Assembly: GCF_023522835.1 (NCBI RefSeq)
Contig: NZ_JALCZU010000012.1
Location: 1 to 64,000, forward strand
Source: Oceanobacillus saliphilus
Lineage (GTDB): Bacteria > Bacillota > Bacilli > Bacillales > Amphibacillaceae
Direction of reading: 5' to 3'
DNA length: 64,000 bases
Shown here: in pieces, positions 1 through 9,290 of the stretch
Position numbering within the stretch: the first letter of the stretch is position 1
How the letters are laid out: the number at the start of each line of letters is the position of its first letter
Translations under genes and position numbers: made by a program
Notes under the pieces: model-generated
What the model was told of the DNA's origin: nothing
Databases searched by the model: none
What the model saw: the letters and a program-made list of their open reading frames with translations, nothing else

Positions 1-15
1 TAAATATAAATAGAA

Positions 16-69
16 AAATAAGCGTGATACCTTTTTTCCAATTTTCATGGAATGGTATCACGCTTATTT
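16..69. terminator. Bidirectional hairpin terminator
   Basis: A perfect 16-bp inverted repeat (arms 16-31 and 54-69) carries A-rich and T-rich flanks, so it can terminate in both directions. It sits just beyond the 3' end of the minus-strand small gene that ends at 108. Confidence 0.8.
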
Positions 70-107
70 TTATTTACTGGGGTTTTGTCCCAGCCTCTTC
101 CATCTGA

Positions 108-293
108 TTAACTCATTCCATAAGGACCCATACTGCCGGAATTGCCATTACCGCCGCCTCCACCAGTCAAGAAAGGCATCATTTTCTGTACTGTTTGGCC
201 GAGATTCTGATTGTTTCTTGTCATTGTGTAGTAAGCTGCAGCTCCAACCCCGACAGAAGCAATTATTGGTAACCAATTACCATTTCTTTGCAT
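108..293 (-). CDS. Small Gly-rich membrane-anchored protein (YrzQ/DUF3918-like)
   Basis: A 61-residue protein. Residues 7-22 form one short hydrophobic segment (LPIIASVGVGAAAYYTM). A polar stretch follows (TRNNQNLGQTVQKMMPF), then a Gly/Asn/Ser-rich tail containing GGGGGNGNSG. A good ribosome binding site (AGAGAGG) lies about 8 bases before the ATG. The layout resembles the short YrzQ/DUF3918 proteins of Bacillaceae, but that family link is from memory of the pattern. Function is unknown. It lies downstream of the flavoprotein gene on the same strand, about 65 bases away, and may share its transcript. Confidence 0.6.
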   Translation of the reverse strand: MQRNGNWLPIIASVGVGAAAYYTMTRNNQNLGQTVQKMMPFLTGGGGGNGNSGSMGPYGMS

Positions 294-359
294 TCATCAT
301 CAATCCTCTCTGTTAAAGTATCAGACAGGTTTAGCATGGCACAATGATTGAAAATCATG

Positions 360-1634
360 CTAGGAATCATATACCATGTAACTCGCTTCCTCAGCTGCAT
401 TCATTCCGGCCAGTCTTCCTGTTACAAGGGCTGAAGTAATGTTATATCCACCAGTATAGCCGTGAATATCCAAAATCTCTCCGCAAAAATAAAGGCCATG
501 CATTATTTTGGACTGCATCGTATTTGGGACAATTTCCTTAATGGAAACACCGCCACCGGTCACAAATGCTTTTTCAAGCGGCAGGGAACCATGTACATGG
601 AAAGTGAAGTTTTTGATGGTATGCACAATGGAACGTACTGTTTCTTTAGAGATATTCGCACATTTTTGGTCATCTCCAATTGAGTTATGCGCGAGAATAT
701 ACGTTAAAAATCGTTCCGGGACAATTCCCTTTATTATATTTTTAAAAGCTTTCTTTGGGTTTTCTTCCATAGAGTCAAGAATATTCGTTATCAGTTTTTC
801 TTCATGTTGATCTGGAAGGGCGTCAAGTACCATGGGAACTTTTTTCTGTCCCTTCATCAACTCCTTGACGACAAATTGCGAACAGCGTAATACAGCAGGT
901 CCAGATACACCAAAATGAGTGAAAATCATATCCATTCTATGTGTGATGATCGGCTTGCCTTTTTTATTCAGAACCGATAAATCTACACTGCGAAGAGAGA
1001 GACCCTGAAGACTTTTATTTTGAATAAAGGGTTCTTTCGATGTTAGTGCAACTTCTGTTGGATAAAGCTCTGTTATCGTATGTCCGGCTTTTTTTGCCCA
1101 AGCGTAGCCATCCCCGGTTGAACCAGTATGTGGTACCGCCTTGCCACCGACAGCAATGACAATCGCTTTCGTATTTAGTTTTTCTCCTTCTTCCAAAATT
1201 ACATGGTGCATGGTTTCGTCATAATGCACAGCCTTGACTTTTGTATTCATTTTCACGGTGACATTTAATTCCTTCAGTTTATCAATTAATGCGTTAACGA
1301 CACTTTGCGCAGAGTTGGAAACAGGGAACATACGCCCATGATCCTCTTCCTTTAATGCTACACCCATATCTTCAAAGAAATCAATAATATCATCGTTATT
1401 AAAAACGGAAAAAGCACTGTATAGAAATTTACCATTTCCAGGGATGTGTTGAATTACTTCCTCTTGTGGGAGACGATTCGTTACATTACATCTTCCACCG
1501 CCTGAAATGGCGAGCTTTTTCCCGAGTTTTTTTCCTTTTTCAAGCAGCATCGTTTTTGCGCCATGCTCTGCTGCAGATATAGCAGCCATCAGACCGGACG
1601 GACCACCGCCAATTACGATTACATCATATGTCAA
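360..1634 (-). CDS. ytfP: NAD(P)/FAD-dependent oxidoreductase, HI0933/YtfP family
   Basis: Predicted flavoprotein of 424 residues, full length for the HI0933 (BaiN-like) family. An N-terminal Rossmann FAD motif (GGGPSG, residues 9-14) is followed by the family signature [10 protein letters not shown] (44-53). The C-terminal FAD-contacting region contains [14 protein letters not shown], a hallmark of this family. The start is TTG at 1634: no ATG is in frame nearby, and GAAAGGA lies about 10 bases upstream. It is divergent from the flippase gene at 1864, the same pairing as ytfP/ytgP in B. subtilis. Substrate is unknown; reductase roles known for distant relatives should not be assumed. Confidence 0.88.
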   Translation of the reverse strand: MTYDVIVIGGGPSGLMAAISAAEHGAKTMLLEKGKKLGKKLAISGGGRCNVTNRLPQEEVIQHIPGNGKFLYSAFSVFNNDDIIDFFEDMGVALKEEDHGRMFPVSNSAQSVVNALIDKLKELNVTVKMNTKVKAVHYDETMHHVILEEGEKLNTKAIVIAVGGKAVPHTGSTGDGYAWAKKAGHTITELYPTEVALTSKEPFIQNKSLQGLSLRSVDLSVLNKKGKPIITHRMDMIFTHFGVSGPAVLRCSQFVVKELMKGQKKVPMVLDALPDQHEEKLITNILDSMEENPKKAFKNIIKGIVPERFLTYILAHNSIGDDQKCANISKETVRSIVHTIKNFTFHVHGSLPLEKAFVTGGGVSIKEIVPNTMQSKIMHGLYFCGEILDIHGYTGGYNITSALVTGRLAGMNAAEEASYMVYDS

Positions 1635-1863
1635 TTCGATTCATTCCTTTCGTAAGTATAGTACCACTTAACAGCTGTCATGCTCAAATTTCTTTCATTA
1701 ATTACCTTGAAATCGACAAAAATTGCTCCGTTGCACGAACATTATATGAAGAAACTGTGTATTAAGTATGGTAAAATGAGTTTTAGTATTTAAAAAAGAA
1801 AAACACACTGCAGACGGGGAAGTCGCAGTGATCAATTACGATTGCTAAGATGCGGGTGAAATA

Positions 1864-3480
1864 ATGTCAAAAATAGTCAGAGGAACGATGCTTTTAACTG
1901 GTGCATCGTTTTTGTCGAAATTGTTGGGAATGCTTTATGTAATTCCCTTCAATGCGCTTGTAGGTGCTGAAGGTGGAACGCTTTATGCTTTTGCCTATAC
2001 GCCATATAGTATATTTATTAGTCTATCAACAGTGGGGATTCCGTTAGCGGTTTCCAAATTTGTTTCGAAATATAATTCGCTCGGTGATTATGAAACGGGA
2101 ATGCGAATGTTCAAAGCAGGAAGCAAACTCATGCTTTGTACTGGAATCATCGCATTTTTAATCATGTTCTTAGGGGCTGATTTGTTAGCACAATGGATGA
2201 TTAAAGGGAAAGATGCAGAGGTTACTGCGGAGGACGTTGCGTTTGTTACTCGAATGGTCAGTGTTGCCTTAATTATCATTCCTTCCATGAGTATTGTGCG
2301 AGGATTCTTTCAAGGTCATGAATCGATGGGACCAACTGCAATTTCACAAGTTGTCGAACAAATTGTCAGGATTGCATTTATCTTAATAGGAGCCTATATT
2401 ATACTCCATATACTTGGGGGTTCCATCGTTACAGCAGTCGGATTTTCAACATTTGCGGCATTCATTGGTGCACTTGGGTCCTGTGTCGTCCTGGCCATTT
2501 ATTGGAAAAAGCGAAAGCCATTTCTTGACAGGCAAGTTGCAAATCAGCGCTATACGTATGACCTTGATACGAAGGATTTATTTAAAGAATTATTCCAGTA
2601 TGCAGGACCATTTGTATTAGTTGGACTTGCCATTCCTTTATATCAGTTTATCGATCAGTTCACATTCGAGCCAGCCATGCTTGCCAGTGGTCGCCAAGGT
2701 ATCTGGGTAGAAGCTTATTCGGTTATTAATATGTACGGTCATAAAATCGTTATTATCCCAATGACGATAGCAACTGGCCTTTCATTGGCGATGCTGCCAA
2801 GCCTGACACAGTCATTTACAAGAAAAAATGAACAAATGTATACAAAGCAAATTAACCAGGCTTTCCAAATCGTTTTAGTGCTCGTTATTCCTGCTTCAGT
2901 CGGAATAGCAATCTTATCACATGAAGTGTATGGTGCACTTTTTGGGATGAAAAATATTGAGATGACAGGTACATTACTTGCCTGGTATGCACCAATTGCA
3001 CTGCTGTTTGCTTTGTTTACAGTAACATCAGGCATTCTTCAGGGTATAGACCAGCAGAACTATGCGGTGTTCAGTTTGCTGTCAGGCCTATTGGCAAAAA
3101 TATTGCTGAACAGCCAGCTTATTCAGATGTTTGGTGCAAAGGGAGCAATCTTTGGGACCGCTATTGCGGCTAGTATTGCTGTGACACTTAATCTGTGGCG
3201 CATTAAAACAGCTATCGATTTTAAATTTAAACAAACCATTAAACGTACGATGCTGATTGGTATATTTACAGTAATCATGTGTATCGTAGTCTGGATTCTT
3301 AAAGGAATTATGGGTTTATTCATTCCATATGAAGAATCACGTTGGGCAGCTACTATAATGCTTGCTGTTGGTGCAACTGGTGGTGCAGTTGTCTATTTGG
3401 GACTTGCCTACTCATCCACATTGCTGGAACGAATCTTTGGGGGCAAGATCCCTTTAGTAGGCAGATTTTTAAGAAGGTAA
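1864..3480 (+). CDS. ytgP: MOP-superfamily polysaccharide/lipid flippase, SpoVB/YtgP type
   Basis: A 538-residue polytopic membrane protein with about 14 hydrophobic segments and no signal peptide. It matches the polysaccharide biosynthesis/MurJ-like branch (MatE_MviN) of the MOP flippase superfamily. The N-terminus MSKIVRGTMLLTGASFLSKLLGMLYVIPF is typical of YtgP/SpoVB proteins, which move lipid-linked cell-wall or polysaccharide precursors across the membrane. In B. subtilis, YtgP (Amj/MurJ context) is linked to lipid II flipping. The ATG is preceded by a GGGTGA-type binding site. The stop is 13 bases before the pseudouridine synthase start, so the two are probably cotranscribed. Confidence 0.88.
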   Translation: MSKIVRGTMLLTGASFLSKLLGMLYVIPFNALVGAEGGTLYAFAYTPYSIFISLSTVGIPLAVSKFVSKYNSLGDYETGMRMFKAGSKLMLCTGIIAFLIMFLGADLLAQWMIKGKDAEVTAEDVAFVTRMVSVALIIIPSMSIVRGFFQGHESMGPTAISQVVEQIVRIAFILIGAYIILHILGGSIVTAVGFSTFAAFIGALGSCVVLAIYWKKRKPFLDRQVANQRYTYDLDTKDLFKELFQYAGPFVLVGLAIPLYQFIDQFTFEPAMLASGRQGIWVEAYSVINMYGHKIVIIPMTIATGLSLAMLPSLTQSFTRKNEQMYTKQINQAFQIVLVLVIPASVGIAILSHEVYGALFGMKNIEMTGTLLAWYAPIALLFALFTVTSGILQGIDQQNYAVFSLLSGLLAKILLNSQLIQMFGAKGAIFGTAIAASIAVTLNLWRIKTAIDFKFKQTIKRTMLIGIFTVIMCIVVWILKGIMGLFIPYEESRWAATIMLAVGATGGAVVYLGLAYSSTLLERIFGGKIPLVGRFLRR

Positions 3481-3493
3481 AAGGAGAATGAGA

Positions 3494-4216
3494 ATGCGTC
3501 TTGATAAATTGCTTTCCAATATGGGAATTGGAAGCAGAAAAGATGTAAAAACTTTATTAAAGAAGAAACAGGTTACCGTAAATGGAGCTGTTGTAAAAGA
3601 TAATGCGATGAAAGTCGACCCGGAATCAGATGAGATTGCGGTGAATGGGGAAATCATTCGCTATAGGAAATACATTTATCTAATGATGAACAAAGCACCT
3701 GGCTATGTATCGGCAACGACAGACGCTCGCGAGAAAACGGTCATTGATTTGCTTGGAGAAGATGTCAGGCATTTCAATCCGTTTCCGGTCGGACGTCTTG
3801 ATAAAGATACAGAAGGGTTATTGCTTCTAACTAATGATGGTGACTTGGCACATCAGCTCGTTTCTCCAAAGAAGAATGTCGGGAAAACGTATTTTGCCAG
3901 GATTGATGGTAACGTATCGGAAGCAGATATCAGAACGTTTCGTGAAGGTGTCGTGTTGGAGGATGGTTACCAGGCCAAACCGGGAGAACTTGTCATTTTG
4001 CGAAATGGAGAAACCTCAGAGATTGAAGTTACGATTACAGAGGGAAAGTTCCATCAAGTGAAGCGGATGTTCGAAGCCGTTGGGAAGAAAGTAATTTACT
4101 TGAAACGTCTAAGCATGGGTGAATTGAAACTAGATAACAACTTGAAGCTTGGCAACTACCGAGAATTGACGGAGAGCGAACTGGCGTATTGTCTTTCTTT
4201 AAAATCAGAAGCTTAA
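3494..4216 (+). CDS. ytzG: 16S rRNA/23S rRNA pseudouridine synthase, RsuA family (YtzG)
   Basis: A 240-residue RsuA-family pseudouridine synthase. It has an N-terminal S4 RNA-binding domain (about residues 1-58; MRLDKLLSNMGIGSRKDV) and a catalytic domain with the RLDKDTEGLLLLTNDG motif. The catalytic Asp is residue 103. Start choice: an ATG at 3488 lies one base after AAGGAG, which is too close, so the ATG at 3494 with a 7-base spacer is preferred. Pseudouridylation of small-subunit rRNA is the family role; the exact site is not readable here. It sits between ytgP and thpR, as in related genomes. Confidence 0.88.
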   Translation: MRLDKLLSNMGIGSRKDVKTLLKKKQVTVNGAVVKDNAMKVDPESDEIAVNGEIIRYRKYIYLMMNKAPGYVSATTDAREKTVIDLLGEDVRHFNPFPVGRLDKDTEGLLLLTNDGDLAHQLVSPKKNVGKTYFARIDGNVSEADIRTFREGVVLEDGYQAKPGELVILRNGETSEIEVTITEGKFHQVKRMFEAVGKKVIYLKRLSMGELKLDNNLKLGNYRELTESELAYCLSLKSEA

Positions 4217-4291
4217 GCACACATAACTAGTAGGAGATGCATTGCTAGTTGGCCATGTGCTTTGCCGAAAAGAATAAATGAGGGATCAAAC

Positions 4292-4846
4292 ATGTCACAT
4301 TATTTTATAGCCATCCATGTGCCAGAGGAGCTTCAAGCACTTTTTTCAGACTGGCAGCATGGATTGAAGGAACAATTTCCGTACAAGCAATGGCCACACA
4401 ACCAGGATCTGCACATCACCCTAAAGTTTCTCGGTGATGTTGCCGATAATAAAGTGGAACAATTGAAGCAGGAATTGCAGAAAGTACAGGATTTGCAGGC
4501 TTTTGATCTTGATGTCGGAGGAATAGGTACGTTTGGCAATCCGAATAAACCTCGTGTCCTTTGGGCCGGGGTTGAACGTACGGATAGATTAGTCAAACTG
4601 CAGCAAATCGTCGAGGATTGTGCATTGAAAATCGGCTATCAAAAAGAAGAACGGGAATACCGACCACATATTACATTGGCCAAAATGTGGGCAGGGAAAA
4701 GCTCTTTATCTGAAGAGACATTACCTAGCCTGCAAAAACAATTTAAAGACAAGCAGACGATGCATGTAGCAGATATTGTACTGTTCCGCATTCATCCGAC
4801 AAAGTCACCAAAATATGAAGTGGTCGAGCGGTATATGCTGAAATAA
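4292..4846 (+). CDS. thpR: RNA 2',3'-cyclic phosphodiesterase ThpR (YtlP)
   Basis: A 184-residue member of the 2H phosphoesterase superfamily with the two diagnostic HxTx motifs: HITL (His41, Thr43) and HITL (His126, Thr128). These enzymes open 2',3'-cyclic phosphates on RNA ends, and some have reversible ligase activity in vitro. The longer reading from a TTG at 4262 is rejected because GAGGG lies just before the ATG at 4292 and the family starts at this point (MSHYFIAI). It is about 75 bases downstream of the pseudouridine synthase and on the same strand. Confidence 0.88.
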   Translation: MSHYFIAIHVPEELQALFSDWQHGLKEQFPYKQWPHNQDLHITLKFLGDVADNKVEQLKQELQKVQDLQAFDLDVGGIGTFGNPNKPRVLWAGVERTDRLVKLQQIVEDCALKIGYQKEEREYRPHITLAKMWAGKSSLSEETLPSLQKQFKDKQTMHVADIVLFRIHPTKSPKYEVVERYMLK

Positions 4847-4976
4847 CGATTCGAAAAAGATTCATAGCTGCTGGGATGTTCCTAGAAATACAGGATTAAA
4901 TTTAAATTAGAGGAAAATGTCCATGTGTGTCCTCTAGAATGAGGGACAGTAAAGGCTGTTTTTCGTATCCATTATA

Positions 4977-5005
4977 AGCGTGCTGTTACGTAATTACAGC
5001 ACGCT
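4977..5005 (+). other. Perfect 10-bp hairpin upstream of ytlQ
   Basis: Arms 4977-4986 and 4996-5005 (AGCGTGCTGT / ACAGCACGCT) pair perfectly around a 9-base loop. No T-run follows, so it is not a standard intrinsic terminator. It ends 22 bases before the likely ATT start of the next gene. It could be an mRNA-stability or translation-control element, or a terminator remnant after thpR. Confidence 0.5.
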
Positions 5006-5026
5006 CCACTATGATAAGGGGGTGTA

Positions 5027-5980
5027 ATTATCGCACAGTTAATAAAACTCCAGGATTACATATCAAGGTACGAATGGGATACATATCGTTATCCGACACA
5101 ATATATCCGTTTAAAGAAAGACAACTGGAATAAGCTATACAGTATATGGGAGAATCCAGAATTACTGCATTCTGAGGAACCCGATTCAGAGTCGGAAACA
5201 GAACAACCTGCTATGACCAGATTTTCCAAGCTGAAGGCAAAGCTGAAACGAAAAACAGAACCGGAACAGCTGGAAGAGACCAAACAGGAACCCAGTGAAT
5301 ATGCAGATCTTCCGGATACAGAAGCAGAACTGAAGCAATATTTTTTGGATAAGCTTTTTCGCTTCCAAATGAAATGGGCAACATCAACGGTTACCGAAAC
5401 TTCATTTGTAAATGGTGATTATTATCAGGATGCGCTACTTAAATATTTTATGCAACGATTTCCAGATACGTATTTAATTATGTATTTTCCAATATTTGCG
5501 ATTAAAAAGGCACCGATAGAATCAGAGATTATGCTGATCAGTCCCATTGGCATAGAGATTATTCATTTTCTTGAGAAGAGCCCTGATACGGTCATTATGG
5601 CTGGGGATGAGCGTACATGGACGCTAGAAAAGGGAAATGAGCACACAAAGATACTTAGCCCATTAATTGCTCTGAAACGTTCTGAAAAACTTGTCAGCAG
5701 TATATTATCAAGCTATTCCATTGATTTTCCAATTAAGAAAACGGTCGTGTCACGTACGAACTCAATCGTTTATGCAACAGAGCCTTATAATACAAGACTC
5801 ATTGGTCAGAAAGATTATGCTGATTGGTTTCAGGAAAAGCGTCGACTGACTTCCCCATTGAAGAATGTCCAATTGAAAACGGCAGAGGCTTTGCTGAAAA
5901 CGTGTCAGACAACCTCGTTCAAACGTGCGGAATGGGAAGCAGATCGTGATTCAGAGTCATTTGGTAATGTGGGGGAATAG
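5027..5980 (+). CDS. ytlQ: YtlQ-family protein with probable ATT start codon
   Basis: The longest ATG reading begins at 5213 and gives 255 residues, but the same frame is open and protein-like back to 5018. It reads IIAQLIKLQDYISRYEWDTYRYPTQ..., the N-terminus I would expect for YtlQ proteins. No ATG, GTG or TTG exists in that upstream part. AAGGGGGTG (5016-5024) points to ATT at 5027, or ATC at 5030 with better spacing, giving about 317 residues. A Glu/Gln/Ser-rich acidic linker (about residues 45-85) follows the N-terminal block. No catalytic motif was recognised; the family is sometimes described as nuclease-related, which I cannot confirm. It sits 3 bases before ytlR. Alternative: a true ATG lost by a substitution or sequencing error. 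Confidence 0.75.
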   Translation: MIAQLIKLQDYISRYEWDTYRYPTQYIRLKKDNWNKLYSIWENPELLHSEEPDSESETEQPAMTRFSKLKAKLKRKTEPEQLEETKQEPSEYADLPDTEAELKQYFLDKLFRFQMKWATSTVTETSFVNGDYYQDALLKYFMQRFPDTYLIMYFPIFAIKKAPIESEIMLISPIGIEIIHFLEKSPDTVIMAGDERTWTLEKGNEHTKILSPLIALKRSEKLVSSILSSYSIDFPIKKTVVSRTNSIVYATEPYNTRLIGQKDYADWFQEKRRLTSPLKNVQLKTAEALLKTCQTTSFKRAEWEADRDSESFGNVGE

Positions 5981-5983
5981 GGC

Positions 5984-6910
5984 ATGTATATTTTTATTAT
6001 TAACCCAAAAGCTGGTTTTGGGTTGGCACAGCGAATATTTTCCGATATTCAGCAAAGTGATACCTATCGCCAAATGGACAGGAAATACTATTTCACGGAA
6101 TACGAAGGGCACGGAGAAGAAATTGCAAGTCAAATCAGCAATGATCCAACGGGCAAGACGATTATCGTTATTGGCGGGGACGGCACCATTCATGAAATCA
6201 TAAACGGACTAACAACGACAGAAATTCCTTTAGGCTTTATTCCGGGAGGTTCTGGAAATGACTTTGCTAGAGGCTGTGGTATTAAAGGTAGTCCGCAGCA
6301 GATTTTGCAACAGATTGTAGAAGCTGACCATACGTTAGATTATTGGATTGGTAAATACAGTCAGCCGGATAAACAACAACGGAAATTTGCAAACAGCATC
6401 GGATTTGGATTTGATGCTGTAATCGCAAAGGCAGTAAATGAATCAAACTATAAAAACCTTCTCAATGCAATCGGATTAGGAACAGTTAGTTATGTTATCG
6501 CACTTTTACAAGTATTAATAACTTTTAAACCAATGTCTGTTACGATTGAAGTGAACGGAAAAACGAAGAAACTCGATAATTGCTGGATGGTTTCAATCGG
6601 GAATCATCCTTATTATGGCGGTGGAATGAAAATTATTCCTCATGCAGTGATTCAACCTAAAGTTTTGCCGGTCCTTATCATTCATTCGATTTCTAAATGG
6701 AAGGTTCTCGCTCTGTTTATAACGGTGTTTTTTGGCAACCATGCAAGCTATAAGGAAGTGGAAGTACTCGAAGCGAAATCTTTGAAAATAACTTCCGTTC
6801 AACCTATACTATTTCAAGTAGATGGTCAAACCGATCTATGCCGATATAGTGAAATAATAAAACAGGCTGCACCGATAAAAATCTTGGGAACAGCCTATAA
6901 TAAGAAGTAA
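5984..6910 (+). CDS. ytlR: Diacylglycerol kinase-family lipid kinase (YtlR)
   Basis: A 308-residue DAGK_cat-domain lipid kinase. It has the nucleotide-binding GGDGT motif (residues 64-68) and the downstream PGGSGNDFARG motif (87-97) that define the family. The N-terminus MYIFIINPKAGFG is the usual first strand. Such enzymes phosphorylate diacylglycerol, sphingoid bases or related lipids at the membrane; the substrate cannot be told from sequence. The start follows GGGGGAATAGGGC and lies 3 bases after the ytlQ stop, so it is translationally linked to that gene. Confidence 0.87.
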   Translation: MYIFIINPKAGFGLAQRIFSDIQQSDTYRQMDRKYYFTEYEGHGEEIASQISNDPTGKTIIVIGGDGTIHEIINGLTTTEIPLGFIPGGSGNDFARGCGIKGSPQQILQQIVEADHTLDYWIGKYSQPDKQQRKFANSIGFGFDAVIAKAVNESNYKNLLNAIGLGTVSYVIALLQVLITFKPMSVTIEVNGKTKKLDNCWMVSIGNHPYYGGGMKIIPHAVIQPKVLPVLIIHSISKWKVLALFITVFFGNHASYKEVEVLEAKSLKITSVQPILFQVDGQTDLCRYSEIIKQAAPIKILGTAYNKK

Positions 6911-7005
6911 TATTGCTCGTAACATAAAAATCATATTTGTGTTTTCATGTAAATCATTATAAAATATATTAATTGAACGCTAATTTTGAAAGATGTGAAA
7001 AAGTT

Positions 7006-7824
7006 ATGATTGAATGGCTTGGACAAGTTTTAGGTATTGGTTGGAAAATAACACCTGCTGGCGGTCTGACGGGTGATGCGTTTGTTGCGGAAAAAGACAA
7101 TAGACGACTTTTTCTGAAACGCAACTCATCTCCATTTCTCGCCGTATTGTCAGCTGAAGGAATTGTTCCCAAGCTAATTTGGACAAAGCGGATGGAGAAT
7201 GGCGATGTCATCACCGCACAGGAATGGCTCGAAGGAAGATCGCTGAAAGCACATGAAATGCAGCATCAGCGTGTAGCTGATATCCTTCACAAGATACATC
7301 ATTCATCCGAATTATTGCATATGCTCCTCCGTATGGGTAGAAAACCTGCCACATCGGATGATAGCCTTAAAAATATTAAAGAGATGCTAAATTCGAGAGG
7401 TCTGATTGCTAACTATGTAGAAGTTCAGACGGCTATCGACCATCTTGAACAACTATTGCCAAACACACGTAATCAGAATCTTGTTGTGTGCCATTGTGAT
7501 ATTAATCATAACAATCTTATCCTGACTGAGGATGGGAATATTTTCCTTGTTGACTGGGATAATGCGATGATAGCAGATCCCGTTACAGATTTTGGTATGC
7601 TGCTGAAATGGTATATTCCAATAGAGAACTGGAATGACTGGCTTATAAAATATGGTGTTACACCTAATAGTAATCTGTTTGAGCGAATGTACTGGTATTT
7701 GCTTCATGATGCGCTCCAGTTTTTAAACTGGCACTCGAAACGGGAAGAACCAGTTAAAGTAATGGAACGCCTCAATGATCTGAAAGAATTGAATGAACAA
7801 ATACGTACTTCTATTCTAAAGTAG
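7006..7824 (+). CDS. ytmP: Aminoglycoside-phosphotransferase-fold kinase YtmP
   Basis: A 272-residue APH/choline-kinase-fold protein. The kinase signature HCDINHNN (His163, Asp165, Asn170) and the metal-binding DWD (183-185) are both intact, so it should be an active small-molecule kinase, substrate unknown. The TTG at 6973 gives an 11-residue extension unlike the family, so the ATG at 7006 (MIEWLGQVLG) is chosen despite a weak upstream site. Its last 14 bases overlap convergently with ytzH. Together with trmB just beyond, this is the ytmP-ytzH-trmB order of Bacillus. Confidence 0.83.
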   Translation: MIEWLGQVLGIGWKITPAGGLTGDAFVAEKDNRRLFLKRNSSPFLAVLSAEGIVPKLIWTKRMENGDVITAQEWLEGRSLKAHEMQHQRVADILHKIHHSSELLHMLLRMGRKPATSDDSLKNIKEMLNSRGLIANYVEVQTAIDHLEQLLPNTRNQNLVVCHCDINHNNLILTEDGNIFLVDWDNAMIADPVTDFGMLLKWYIPIENWNDWLIKYGVTPNSNLFERMYWYLLHDALQFLNWHSKREEPVKVMERLNDLKELNEQIRTSILK

Positions 7825-8104
7825 TCGTTTGTTGTATGGCACTTATCCAATGATCAAGATTATTTCTATTCCATGTAATATGATCCGGCTGACTTTGCGC
7901 TGATTCGCCTTGTCTGCCATAATTATATATATCGGGAAGCAGATTCAGCAGCTGTTCATCCGTAATGCTGTTGTTTGCCAACATCGATTTGACTAAACGT
8001 TTTATTTGCTGGTATTCACTGACAGTGGCACAGCAGTCAACCTGTTGTTCATCCAAAATATCAAGCAGCAGTGTCAATTGATTGTTTACATCTAGCGTCA
8101 TCAT
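7811..8104 (-). CDS. ytzH: YtzH-like protein
   Basis: A 97-residue acidic, Gln-rich protein of the YtzH family, probably all-alpha and cytoplasmic; function unknown. The GTG at 8110 lies inside the AGGTGATT binding site, so the ATG at 8104 (MMTLDVNNQLTLLLDIL) is the better start. It is convergent with ytmP and overlaps it tail to tail by 14 bases, and it is divergent from trmB. This arrangement is conserved in Bacillus. Confidence 0.8.
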   Translation of the reverse strand: MMTLDVNNQLTLLLDILDEQQVDCCATVSEYQQIKRLVKSMLANNSITDEQLLNLLPDIYNYGRQGESAQSQPDHITWNRNNLDHWISAIQQTTTLE

Positions 8105-8239
8105 AATCACCTCACGAATTAGTTTAGTCTGTTTCTTTTTTTCTATTCAAAAAGGCACTGGACTTAGCTATCTATGTTTAACAATTAATCAGTAGGAAAA
8201 TTTATCTAATCTATCTTGCAAGTAAAGCGAGGGAACACA

Positions 8240-8875
8240 ATGCGTCAAAGACATAAACCATGGGCTGATGACTTTTTAAATAGACATAACCATATTGTCA
8301 TCCCGAATGTAACCGAATATAAAGGAATATGGCAATCTGTTTTTAAAAATGACCATCCAATCCATATTGAAGTTGGAACCGGAAAAGGGCAATTTCTCGT
8401 TGGAATGGCCAAACAGCATCCGGATATTAATTTTATCGGAATTGAAATGGCGAAAAGTATTATCGTATCAGCTGCCCAGAAAGTGCTTGATGGGGAAGTC
8501 GATAATCTACTTCTCTTAAACGAAAATGCAGAAGATCTCAGGGAGATGTTTGCTGAAAATGAAGTTGCCACTATCTACTTGAATTTCTCTGATCCGTGGC
8601 CAAAAAACCGTCATGAGAAAAGAAGGCTGACATACCATACATTCCTGGAGCAATATAAAGAGGTTCTCGATCCCGCAGGAAAAGTTATCTTTAAAACGGA
8701 TAATCGTGGATTATTTGAGTATTCGTTAGTTAGCTTTAATGCATACGGAATGAAGCTTGAAGAAGTGAATCTCGATCTGCATGCCATTAGTGACCCTTTA
8801 AATGTAATGACAGAATATGAAGAGAAATTTGCTGCCAAAGGGCAAGTTATCTATAGAAGCCGAGCGAGTTTTTAA
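8240..8875 (+). CDS. trmB: tRNA (guanine-N7-)-methyltransferase TrmB
   Basis: A 211-residue SAM-dependent enzyme that makes m7G46 in the variable loop of tRNA. Visible motifs are the SAM-binding EVGTGKGQF (44-52) and the catalytic and substrate-binding FSDPWPKNRHEKRRL (116-130). The N-terminus MRQRHKPWADDF is diagnostic. The ATG at 8240 follows GCGAGGGAACACA; the longer TTG reading from 8216 is rejected. A hairpin terminator follows. Confidence 0.95.
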   Translation: MRQRHKPWADDFLNRHNHIVIPNVTEYKGIWQSVFKNDHPIHIEVGTGKGQFLVGMAKQHPDINFIGIEMAKSIIVSAAQKVLDGEVDNLLLLNENAEDLREMFAENEVATIYLNFSDPWPKNRHEKRRLTYHTFLEQYKEVLDPAGKVIFKTDNRGLFEYSLVSFNAYGMKLEEVNLDLHAISDPLNVMTEYEEKFAAKGQVIYRSRASF

Positions 8876-8882
8876 TGAAGCG

Positions 8883-8915
8883 GAAAAGATCATCATTGGT
8901 TATGATGGTCTTTTC
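8883..8915 (+). terminator. trmB terminator
   Basis: GAAAAGATCATCAT (8883-8896) pairs with ATGATGGTCTTTTC (8902-8915) with one G-U pair; a T-rich 3' arm lies just past the trmB stop. Confidence 0.75.
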
Positions 8916-9028
8916 AGTTATAAAAGCTACTAACTAGCAAGATTTTTAAAGCCTTCGGGATGCATGATCGTATTGTTGCAAGAGATAATGATCGGAATTG
9001 AATCCAGAGGAATAGATTTAAAAAAAGC

Positions 9029-9058
9029 TTGACTTATTATAGGGAAGTTTGTCATAAT
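9029..9058 (+). promoter_or_regulatory. Sigma-A promoter of pyrP leader
   Basis: TTGACT (9029-9034), an 18-base spacer, then CATAAT (9053-9058). It lies just upstream of the PyrR attenuator, with transcription expected to begin near 9065. Confidence 0.6.
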
Positions 9059-9082
9059 AACATCAATAACTTATATGAACAC

Positions 9083-9230
9083 CTTTAAAGCAGTCCTGTG
9101 AGGCTGGTAAGGTTAAAGCAGTAGGCACTTGCATTTTTTAGGTGCATTCAATTCTTCAGGTAAAGGCTATGCCTATGCCCTGTGCTGCTTACAAATACCT
9201 TGCCAGATCGCCCGGGCAAGGTGTTTTTTT
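9083..9230 (+). promoter_or_regulatory. PyrR-controlled attenuator leader
   Basis: The PyrR-binding loop CAGTCCTGTGAGGCTG (9091-9106) matches the known ARUCC-NG-GAGGYU consensus. It is closed by CTTTAA/TTAAAG arms (9083-9088, 9113-9118). Downstream, ACCTTGCC (9197-9204) pairs with GGCAAGGT (9215-9222), followed by a run of T to 9230: an intrinsic terminator. In the known mechanism, UMP-bound PyrR stabilises the first hairpin, blocks the antiterminator and lets the terminator form, so high pyrimidine lowers expression. Here it controls uracil permease alone; the rest of the pyr operon is not in the window. Confidence 0.9.
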
Positions 9231-9290
9231 ATGCAACGAGAGAACTTGTCGAATACTAAGTTTTCTATAAAAAACAGGGGAGAGAACGAG

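Noticed and set aside
9129-9290. 54-residue N-terminal extension of the uracil permease
   Set aside because: It is translated from the PyrR attenuator and its terminator; the ATG at 9291 has a good binding site and matches the family start.
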